DNA from: Larimichthys crocea
Lineage: Eukaryota > Chordata > Actinopteri > Sciaenidae
NCBI RefSeq assembly: GCF_000972845.2
Contig: NC_040019.1
Location: forward strand, 8,539,774 to 8,603,773
Reading direction: 5' to 3'
DNA length: 64,000 nt
Below the pieces are notes generated by a model, which was not told where the DNA came from, ran no database searches, and worked only from the letters and a program-made list of their open reading frames with translations. Positions 14,174 through 31,000 of this stretch are shown in pieces. The first letter of the stretch is position 1, and each line of letters starts with the position of its first letter. The position numbers were made by a program, and so were the translations under genes.

Positions 14174-14999
14174 CTGACCCGTGACAAAGGTCTGCATTTG
14201 ACTGAGAGCAACCTGTTAGACAGGCCTGTCAATCCAACATTAAAACCGAGCCTCGGGAGCATAGGCCAGCGCAGGAGACACTTTCTTCCATCACCGAGCA
14301 GACATTTGCACTATTGACGCAGAATTTTAAAAGTGTCATATTTAATTTCATTTGACACAACTACTGAGTGGAGGGAGGGAGATAGGGTCCTGAGAAGTAG
14401 CAAATATTTATTTAATACATCAACTCCACAATAAACACACATTTCGTCAAAGTGCGCAAAAATATGTATACTTTATAATGCCTCATTACAATATATGGTT
14501 TTAAATTATATTATAATATATTTAGAATAATTTGTAGCCAATATAGTCCATTTAAAAACAGAAGGCTGCGCCAAGTTGCCGTAACCAAATTGCAGTGAAT
14601 AGAAACGTCTGGCACACACTACATTTTGTTTTTTAATGACTGAACAGTGTTACCGAGTATCTTCTTCTTTCTTGTTCTTACAAATATTATATTAGAGTCT
14701 GGTGTCAAACTTCATAACTGTGCTCCACCCTTTAGGGCCAGGCCATTAAACGCACATTGACCAGCCACACTGGATTTAATTTAAATGTTTGCAGGCCATT
14801 TTTTTTTTAGCTTCAGCTTGTCAGGGACAGATTAATTACGCAATTCTTTATTAGCTATTAAGTGTCCCACATTACGAACATTTCCAGTAGCTGTCTGATT
14901 GTTCATGCAGTCTTTATCACTGACCCCTCAGTGAGCTCTCACACAGGATTTTGTCCTCTGGTTTGTTATACTGTCACTGTTAATAAAGCAGCGTTATAA

Positions 15000-15015
15000 C
15001 CACTTGGGGGCGTCG
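15000..15015 (+). promoter_or_regulatory. CTCF-like motif, forward orientation
   Basis: CCACTTGGGGGCGTCG matches 14 of 16 positions, same orientation as those at 12329 and 14158, about 1 kb from the tbx3 poly(A) signal. Confidence 0.4.
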
Positions 15016-15966
15016 TATCTTGGTTTGATTACAGACTCATTGTCGCCTTCCGTGCAATAAAATGGAAGATATGCCCATCGAAGGCGCCAGGTGAGCAATA
15101 AGACAGACCAATTGAGACAGCATGTGTCACGTTTACATCTATTCACTAGCGCCAGGCTTGCTACACATTAACCAGACAATATACAAATAAAGATATGCTG
15201 CTGATAAACTCATGACTCGAGGTGCAATATAGAGGGTAATCAGGGGATTTTTTTTTCATACTTCACTCTGTCCGAAAGTAACGCTTCTTCAGTAGGCGAT
15301 GGAGGCCTATCAGTAATGTCAGAGTCCTCTCATGCGTGGGAAAAAAAAAGTTTTAAAACTTGTTGGAGAGAGAGAGCAAAGAACTCATTCTGGGTGACCT
15401 CAAACTTACATGTCACCAAAAACGTCACCTTCGTGGAAAAATTGGTCAGAGCGCTTCTTGTGCGTAATTGCTTTTAAGAAATAAATTGGAAAAAAAAATT
15501 GCAGATTATTTTTTTCTAGTTGTTCCTTTTTCATTATTGCGATAAACTCGATCGTCTTTAACTTCCAGTAAATGTCCTGACATGCAGTTGACGCCAATGA
15601 GACCAATAAAAAACGTAATTATACAAGGCGGCCCCTTGTCCAGGTAGGAATCCCAGGTATGATCTCTGGAGCTGAGGGGCTCTTTGCTTCGCTCTCAGTT
15701 ATCTTAATTGGACTCTTTGAACCCAGCCTTGACGGATATCTTTAAGGGTTTTTACAGAAGCGACCAAAAAGTGGAGCAGAGACATGGTAGTTTTTTCTTT
15801 TTCTTTTTTTTTACAGGATGTAAAAGATGTTTTATACAACGCCGGCGTTAAATCAGCCAATTTAAATGAGTGGAGGTGACAGTTTGTGTGGCAGTAATTA
15901 GCTCTCGTTTCTGATGTGATAAAGCAGCACAGCGGACACACACACTAAGAAATGGCATTTCAATAT

Positions 15967-15972
15967 TTTATT
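15967..15972 (-). terminator. tbx3: Polyadenylation signal AATAAA for tbx3
   Basis: The minus strand reads AATAAA here. A GT-rich downstream element (GTGTGTGTGTCC) lies about 20-30 nt further on, which is the normal arrangement for a vertebrate cleavage site near 15950. It is the best hexamer with a matching downstream element below the stop codon. The usage is inferred. Confidence 0.65.
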
Positions 15973-16181
15973 GAAACTTTCAAGAACACGATGTCGATGT
16001 TGTAAACTAGACATAACTCCAATAACAACATAACCCATTGACAACTTAAGAAACACAAAAGAAACCTTCATATTTTCGATTATGCGGCACTTTTACGATC
16101 AGATTCGCAAAGTATTTTAATAACAGAAAAAAAAAATAGTCCACTTTTGTCACACTTAAACGATACTTCTTTGCGCTTCTC

Positions 16182-16209
16182 AAAAAAAAAAAAACATTTT
16201 TTTTTTTTT
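16182..16209 (-). repeat. Perfect A13/T13 inverted repeat in tbx3 3' UTR
   Basis: Thirteen A, a two-base spacer (CA), then thirteen T on the plus strand. In the minus-strand transcript this gives a 13-bp A-U hairpin with a very tight loop, about 240 nt before the predicted cleavage site. Both runs are plain homopolymers, so chance expansion is possible. Confidence 0.85.
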
Positions 16210-16480
16210 CAAGCCATTGGTGCAGTGCGTTGTCGCTTTTTCATTCGTTTTAAAACAGTAGCACTTCACACACGGGGACAACAAATGAAAATACAATGGC
16301 ACATGAGTGTGAATAACTAGCTCAGTGGATATTTGGGGAGGAATAAAGTCCTTTTTTTTTTTTTTAAAGAGGGGTATAAATGCAGATGGCAACAAAAGGA
16401 TAATAGCCCACAAACTATCTTTACACAGGTATATCGACAATAAATTAAGAACAGTTCCCTAGAAACAAACTACTCCGTTG

Positions 16481-16488
16481 TATTTACA
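16481..16488 (-). promoter_or_regulatory. Pumilio-type site TGTAAATA in 3' UTR
   Basis: The minus strand reads TGTAAATA, matching the Pumilio response element consensus TGTANATA. It lies inside the predicted tbx3 3' UTR. An eight-base match is weak evidence alone. Confidence 0.35.
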
Positions 16489-17389
16489 CGCAATAACAAT
16501 ATGAAATAATTACATAAATATTTTATATATCCCTATGTACACCTTTTAATCAATACTACCTTTAATTTTTTTTGTAATATTTCAATTTCTGCCTCCCTTT
16601 GCCTGTTGGACATTTGGGCTAAATTCCGCATGCTAGGGCCATAGTTTTGTCCCAGAGCACCAGTCATGACATATTCTTATTTCAAAAAGGCATGAAGGAA
16701 AAACAAATTTGTTTGAGAAACCTAATTAATTAAAAAACGTAAGCAAAGGGGGTTAATAATATTCAAAAACAGAATATATCTCATACCTTTTTTCGTTTTT
16801 AGTGTTAAATTAACATTCGTTGTTTTGTTTTTTTTGCTTTTTTTTTGAGGGGGCATGCAACATTTGGCCAATCAATTAATAGTGTACAACAAAATACAGC
16901 AGTCTTTATAAGGTAGGTTAAACGGTAGTGAATTCAAATAAGTCAAATCAAATTCAGAGTGCATATTAAAACACATTTCTTCTCCTCGTGTACATTAAAG
17001 TTAGGAGACAGGACACAGCAGCAACTTCTCCTAGAATCTGTCACACCCATGCCAACTTTTCAGTTTCAATACTTGTACGGTATTCAAATGACAGGATAAA
17101 AGTGTTGTTTAATGTAACAAAAAAAAAAAAGAAAAAAAAAAAGGAAAAATATACATATCAGATGTGTATTAACCAAAGTGCATTTCAGAAACTAAAACGT
17201 CCAACAGTTCATGTTTTTTTTTTGTTTTTGTTTTTTTGTTTTTTTTCTATTTTAAACCTGCATGAATCTATGAAGGTGTCCTCCTACTGTTAATGTCTTC
17301 ATCACCGTCAACACTCTTTTCACTTTTCATGACAACAACGAAACGAGAAGCAGGTGGTGTGTGTGGGGGGAAAAAAAAAAAAAACACTC

Positions 17390-24157
<6,768 letters not shown>

Positions 24158-24821
24158 CCAAGAGCAGGCAACAAACGTAGACGACCGGTTGGATGTGACA
24201 CAATATTTTTTCTTCAAAACAACAGTGAAGCCTGCGTAGAAGAAGAGCAAACAAAATAAAAAGAGGAAAAAAATCAAGCTGAAGTTGGCGAGCGTTTGGA
24301 AATTCCTCCTTTCAACTCTGCATAAATAAGCATCCACTTATTTTTTTTTTCCTCACAAGTTTCTGGGGAAATCTCTACGGTGGCTTTTTGTTGAATTTAG
24401 ATCAAAAGTCTGTGTGAAATGTAAAAATGTTCTCCATTATTCTTCAGAAGTGCTGCGAGACCGATTTTCTTCAGAGGTTGACGCGCATCGGACACCTTTC
24501 TGTGTCTCGCTGGCTTGCGGACATTAGTCGAATTAAACCAACTCGGGTGAGTCACTTAATTGACTGCAGTGCATTCTTTCTCCTCTGCTGCTGTTTACAA
24601 TATCGGCATTCCTGTTAAAATGCGTTCCTTCTTATTGGCTTCAGTCCTGCAGCGAGGGCGACGTGTTGAAATATTTCGATAGCGCCGAATAATCCCCCAG
24701 CCTTTACTTGCTCCGGACATGCACCCTCACACGCACACACACACTTTATTCCTCCTCTCTCTTTCGCGCACACACACATTTCAGAGAAAGACGTGTGCAG
24801 AGAAAGGAGTCCGCTGACGGC

Positions 24822-24853
<32 letters not shown>

Positions 24854-24900
24854 GAGAGAGTGAGAGGTGGTAAGGTCCCAGCTCCGTGATTTTCCTAGCG
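24158..24900 (-). other. tbx3: tbx3 5' leader, possibly with an intron
   Basis: Lies between the promoter region and the start codon. A strong 3' splice-site-like sequence (long pyrimidine tract, then TCTACGCAG) ends at 24232, which would leave a 74-nt untranslated segment before the ATG. A possible donor, AA|GTAAAG, begins at 24707 and several weaker ones exist. The upstream half holds a (GA)n tract on the plus strand (CT-rich in the transcript). The transcription start is not determined. Confidence 0.45.
24823..24860. repeat. (GA)n tract in tbx3 leader/promoter-proximal region
   Basis: A nearly pure GA repeat of 38 bases with one GG interruption. Purine-pyrimidine tracts of this type can form triplex DNA and bind GA-specific factors. 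The position is promoter-proximal to tbx3. Confidence 0.9.
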
Positions 24901-24959
24901 CCTCTGTGGCCCATAGGGCTTCATACTGTATGGATGTGTTGCATGTTACGAGTAGCAGC

Positions 24960-25070
24960 GCTCCGTTTGATTGGCTCTTTGACGCTTTCGGACCAATTGT
25001 GTGGCTGCGTAGGCGTGGTTTTAACAGGTCGGGTGGAGGGGACAGACTTCAGACTTATAAAAAGGTGTTT
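24960..25070. promoter_or_regulatory. tbx3: Putative tbx3 promoter, possibly bidirectional
   Basis: Contains an inverted CCAAT box (ATTGG at 24970-24974, reading CCAAT toward tbx3), a plus-strand CCAAT at 24993-24997, a GC/CACC-type box GGCGTGG at 25012-25018 and a plus-strand TATA box TATAAAAA at 25056-25063. A T-box half-site core, AGGTGT (25063-25068), overlaps the TATA's last base. No TATA faces tbx3, so tbx3 initiation would be CCAAT/GC-driven near 24.9 kb. The plus-strand TATA suggests divergent transcription. Inferred from motifs. Confidence 0.5.
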
Positions 25071-28000
25071 GGAAACTCAAAAGGGCTTTGCCGTGAAACA
25101 CCACCCTGCCCAAGTCAGTGTTGTGTGAATATGCCAACATCGTTACAAATGTTGCGCTATCGGTCGGTCTGTGAGTCCCAGCGAAGGGGAGTGCGCAAGA
25201 CAAGCCAAGCCGGGGAACCGGCACGCTTTGTCGGCGAGATGTTATGATCTCATAGGCTGTTGACTTCCTTCTCTGTCCCCCGTAACGCAGCAGCGCTATA
25301 TGCGTATCGCAAATATTTATGTAATATTTCATAAATATGTTTATTTGTTTATTTTTATTTATGATTTAGCAAATCTTCAAATTCGCGATCTTTGCTCTCC
25401 GAGATTTAACAGAAACTCAGCCGAGAGTGGCCAACATTTCCTGTAACATCGTCCTTTGAAATCATAGCTCAGGAAAAAATATGAGCTGGTGACGGGATGA
25501 GGCGCTCGATGATAAGTTCATGTAATGTCAATAAGAGTGTTATGACGCCGCTCAATAATTGTTTATTATAATATTTATATTGGTTTATTGAATTCTGTTT
25601 AGAATGCTAATGGATGTAAAGTTTATTTATTTTATTGTCATTTTGGATATTTGAGCACACACTTTTATTTTCCACTTTTCCTCTCCGGGTAAAATGTTAG
25701 GTTTTGTGAGTCAGCGTGAGTGAAATCACAGTTATGACTCTGTGCAAAAAGAAATCTTGCATCTTTTTATATTGATGAAACATGAGCTGGTGAAGCTGCT
25801 GGGATGAGTGGATATTTTCATTTGGACTCGAAATAGCATAGAATAGTTGACCTGAGTTAGAGCCATGATCGTACATCACAAGTTTGCGCGCAAACAGGCA
25901 GAAGAGCAGAGTCTCTGAGGATGTGTGCACTTTTTTTTGTTGTATCAATTTCTGTATGAAAACATATGTGTTTTGAATCATACAAGTCAGTTCTATTGTT
26001 AAATATAACACGCTTTAGCTCCATGATCATCTCTGGGAAACAATTAAATTTGATTCCCAGTTTACAGAGTGACACTTGCAATGTGTCATTGATTAAAAAT
26101 ATTTTTTTAATTTTACTTTTTAATTCTATTAGTGCATATTTTTTCCATTACGCTGTGGATATGAAAAAAGCTAAAACGCCGTTTAGAAGTGTGCAGTAGT
26201 TAACTGTTGGGTGCAATAATACTGCTTCTCTGCAAAGCGTCCAAAGAGGTGTGCACCCTGGACAAAGTCACGCTAGTGCTCCCTTTTAAAAAATGCTATT
26301 TAACCACAAATTCACAAGTAAACTAGAGAGCCGTGGCCAGTCAGCCACCTTTGGATAAACATTGACCATCAATTCTCAGTCAATTGTCTGTCTCCATGGA
26401 TCCAGGCGGGGACCGAAGCGGTGGAGTCCTTGAGGTGGTGGTATAGGGAGACCATGCAGAGCGTATTTTCACAAAAGAAACATAAGGCCTATATGCTCCG
26501 TTCAATATTTCCCATCAGGCGTCCAACATGAATGCATCTGCAAAGTATTATTCTGATAGTCTATTTGAAACATTAAAAGGCGATGTACTTGTTGCACACT
26601 CATAGAAATGTATGTAGCTGGTATTGTTTTGGAGCTTGAATTAATCAGTAAATGCTGCAGGGCTCATATTGGGAGCCTGAAAACCTACTTGATTTTCCAT
26701 TCAGCACTGCTCATGCATACAAGTATTAACAAGTAACATGCATGTTTTCTCATTGTATCACAATTGTTGACTGTTGTGAGTTACATATCACAGCACCTCC
26801 TTATCATAGATTTGATTAGATGACAAGGTGTTGTCTTTGAAAACTGCCCCTCTAACACCTCTGTACGTGTATGTCTCTATAAGTGGAGTGGTCTGCATGC
26901 ATATGCAGGATATTTCCCAGAGGAGACCCACAAGGATATTCGGGTTATGCATTGCATGTTATTGATTTGCTAGAGAAAACAAATGCGATAACTGTTGATA
27001 AGCCTTAAGGCAGCATCTGACTGAATGAAAATCCAACACAGCTCTAGTAGCTGAAGCCAGTAGCTAAACCTTTACATGGGTATGTAAGCCCCAAAATTAA
27101 GGTGCTGCTGTCCACCAGCCTGTGTGAGGCCTTCCATCCTTCTCTTTGTTTGACTGAGGTCAGGTCTGTGTCAATTACTGTGGCTTATTCTTCTTTAAAC
27201 ACTCACCCCCATTAGCAGCACATTTCAATTTAGTGGAAGGTGTCATCAAATAGGAAGCAGTGTTGACACGGCGGCAGCCTCTGAGTCTCTGTGGCCAAGC
27301 TGGCTTCATTAGCTAAGCAAGTAGAGAATGGTCAATACACTATATAAACTTTTACAGGGTTAGGGCTCTCAGGGACTCCAAGAGGCTATAAAAAGGTCTT
27401 AGCTGACACCACTGATTGATGAAGCCAACTTTGTCAGCGCTTCCCTTTTATACATCTACAGAGATCATGCATATCAAAATCAAAAGGGGCAGTATATTTG
27501 ACTGGACAGGCTCTAAAATCTCTCACTCCGACGTGGGTGGCTGCTTTCTGGCAGTATGGGTTGGGCAGCTAGTGTTTTAAAACTTCTCTCATATGTAGAA
27601 GCATCATGTAGCGCTGTCCACACAATTTGCAAGAGTCCTCCTTGAAGAATGTGCTATAACATGTTAGCATTTAAAGTGGAAAAGCAGTTCCTCTCACATG
27701 GGTGCATTGCAATTAATATTAACAAGGACCACTATGTGTTTTTATTGAATATCTTTATTCATATTTACCCCCCTTTGCTAACCTCCGAGTATCATCAATG
27801 AGGAAAAACTGCATTAAGGTCATGTGTTATGAAGCCTCAATAGCCTGACCACACACAACAGCTATACTGTGTAGGTTCATTAAGCAAAGCTTCAAAGACA
27901 TTCCTGGAATTGATCACCGAGCTGCAAGTGATGTAATGTATGCTGTCCTGTTTATTTGCAGATTGTTAATGATAAGCAAGGACAGACTTGGTGGCACCGC

Positions 28001-31000
28001 TCCTGAATGGAGGAGATTGTCTGCGGAGAGTCATCAACCCTAACACGACATGATAGGGAAAGGAAACATCACAAGATTAGTATATTCAACTACTATAATG
28101 ACTACAAACTTCATTATGGACATCCCGACACAAAGTGGAGGGGGAGATGTTCAATTGACAGCGTAATGACTTTCTAAATTTGAAGCGTTTACCTCCAAGA
28201 TTTAGGTGGGGCTAAAATTGATCCGTCGAGGGTTATATTGCCCCAAAAAGGGGCACGGATTGTTAAATGCACTTTCCAGAATCACACACGTTTTAGTCAA
28301 TTGGCAGGAGGAATGATAAACTCCTTACCTGTCGATGAATTGTCCCCGTCAGGCATTTTTAGTCAAGTCAACCCTTGCTCGCATCAATTCCTGTGCTGGC
28401 CAGTTATAGGTATTGATGAAAAACAATTTTAGTTAATTAGGGGATGTGCTTATTGATGGCAGCGTATTGACTATAGATTGACAAGGAAAATGGTCATGTG
28501 CTAGAGAGACATTTGCACTCTTGGTTGAGGTAGTTCATCAGCAGCAACAGGCTCATAACTTTTAAGTTACTACCACATAGTTAAGGACGAGGCTTGTTTA
28601 GCTTTTGATCCATTATCTAAATACAACAATATTGTTACTAAATGAGACCTGATCTTAATCTCAATAAAACACAGAAAGACCTGGCACACAGTTTAAAGAA
28701 CAGTTTGGTTTGTTTATCATGCAAAAAGTAATAAGAAATCAGTGTAAGAGTTCATAAGATTAAGTTATTTTGAGCTCTAGACTATTATACATTATGATGT
28801 GAGCTGAACCTGGACTTAAAATGTGCGTAGAATTTTACAATTTCACACCTGCATATTCAAAATACCAAGATTACATGCACTGAGGTGTTTTATAAAATCC
28901 TATTTATCAATAAAACATAAGCTCTTATTATGATTTCTGACTAAAAAAAAATGTGTATCACATTGTCTGTCCAGAAGCCCACTAAACGCTTGCTTAATGT
29001 TTCCTATTCACGTAAAACAACCTATGCTCATTATCACCTGTTGCTGTAGAATAGAGTCAGGACAGAGCAGCTGCTTCTCGAAGGTACATTGTATGCAACA
29101 CTATTAAAACAACCCAGTCTAGTGGCATGTATCACCTGTAGAGCATAATGCAGGGGATTTGTCTGCTCAGCCCCATAAACAGCCGTCAGGCTTTCTCTGC
29201 AGCTACAAGCTGTGTGATCAAGATGCTCGTGGTAAATGCCTCAGATGTGGACCATGTGTCAAAAGTCTTTAGCTTGCCTTACGTGCCACCACTTGCCAAC
29301 ATGGCAGATAAGCATCTTTCCCTTTATATTCTGCATACTGAAGAGCTCACTGAAACCAGTTTTGCATGCTACAAAGCAAACAATAGCAAATGGGAAACAG
29401 AAAAATCCTCAGGTTATTTGTCATCAAGTTAGCACAGTGTAAATATATTCCTGCTATGTTTCTGAGAGGCATCAGTTAGGGGCTATTTGGGGTTGGAGTC
29501 AAAAAGTATTTGGGTTTGCACTGTGCAGTGGGCAGGGAGGTGCCCTAATGTGGATATCTGCTGTCCATTTAGCTCCCCACCGTCGGCATCGGCTTTGTGC
29601 TGCTTTGAGTTTACAGTCTCACGAAGTTATAAGGTTTTGCCATTGAGTCTAACCTCAAAACCCGGTGCTTTTAAGAGGAGATTGGTATAAAGCAGTGCAT
29701 TCCTCCACCAAGGGAATCTTGGGCTAAGGGGTTAGGGTGGCTTCTCTCTAGAGGTTAAGTGGGATAAGTGCGTGGCTCATGTCAACCCAACTACCCCCCA
29801 ATAGTTTCTGGAAAATTTGCAATGGGGTCAGATTGGATTACTGTGTTTTGGTATTTACATGGAGACATAGGGCTTTGAAATGGAAAACCATAGGCGGAAA
29901 AGCAAGTGCCATGCAGTCTGAAAGGCAGGGTAAAAGAAACCAGCACTGATTTCCACTGACGGGACGGTTGAATACACGTCTTTTATGTCTTTATGCCCCA
30001 CAATCAGACATTTTGTTACTCAGCATGACGATTGAGGTAAATGGATCAAGTGCAATACCAATCTTTAAAGTAAATCCATGCTAAGTACTATGATAGACGT
30101 GCAATAGGAAATAAGGAGGTTTCAGGCATCATGCTTACACATATACCACATCATAGCTGTGACTGTGGCTTCCAGGGAGCTCTTTAAAGGCAGTTAAGGA
30201 ATTTTGCTGCACAGTTATTCTACATAAACATCACCACCCATCTCAAAAAGACCTTGTAAAAACTCACAGAGGTGTCAGTTACCCTCAGGGTCGTTCTGGA
30301 TTTGTGCCTCAGGATGTCTGTCATTTTTACCTGTTCAACCTTGTTGCAGACTTGCTAGGATGAGTTTTCTGGTTTATTTTTGGGAAGGATTCTCCAGCCA
30401 CTCCCTCCAGGTGCTGTGTGCAGGCCTGAGCTCATAATCCACCCTTTTCAGTGCGGATATCGCTGCACCTCTTCCCACTAGGATTTGTTGTACTCTGTAT
30501 AGAAGCAGATACAGAGATAAGACAGCATAGACTTATGTAACAAGCACATATTTTGTCCCCCTTTTTTAAATAAAACATGTACTGTAGTTTCTCAAAACAT
30601 GATTTCAGATTTCACTGAAAATCTTCTTTCTATGTAAAACAGTAAATTAGTTTTATTTTAAATACAGCAAACCCAGTATTAAGTTATTTAGTTTTGCTTT
30701 CTTAAATATAAGCAGGTTTTTTTTATTTATCTCATAAATGTCATAAACTCTTAGATTCCTCCCAGTGTCTATACTACTTTTTTTTTTGTTAAACATAAGA
30801 GACCTTTATGACTATGATTTTGAAATATCATCTGACTTCACGTTTTTTTTTTCAAGCACGCTGATAAATAAAAGCAACAGGTGTCAGACATTTATGCATA
30901 TTTAAGCAGAGCTCGGGGCTCTTCTGTGCAGAAGACTTTCAAGAAGGTCTGACACAAACGTTCCTGTAAGTCGCTACTTTTTTTTTTTTTTTTTCTTGCT

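Larger units (their letters stand above)
12345..15949. other. Intergenic, proximal 3' flank of tbx3
   Basis: Gene-free segment immediately beyond the predicted tbx3 cleavage site. It holds CTCF-like motifs at 14158 and 15000 in addition to the one at 12329. The rest is AT-rich, with homopolymer runs near 15480-15520 and 15790-15815. No coding signal was recognised. Confidence 0.6.
15950..17389 (-). other. tbx3: tbx3 3' UTR (predicted)
   Basis: About 1.44 kb from the stop codon to a predicted cleavage site just past an AATAAA. It is AT-rich with long homopolymer A and T runs and has no competing coding signal. The length is similar to what I recall for mammalian TBX3 3' UTRs. It contains a perfect A13/T13 inverted repeat and one Pumilio-type site. 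The boundary is inferred from the poly(A) signal only. Confidence 0.7.

Noticed and set aside
24158..24337. In-frame 60-codon upstream extension of tbx3
   Set aside because: The frame is open to a stop at 24340-24338 but contains no ATG (it opens with GTG), and a strong splice acceptor cuts through it at 24232.
24867..25247. 126-codon plus-strand frame across the tbx3 promoter
   Set aside because: Composition-driven frame through promoter elements, with a plus-strand TATA inside it. No protein similarity recognised.
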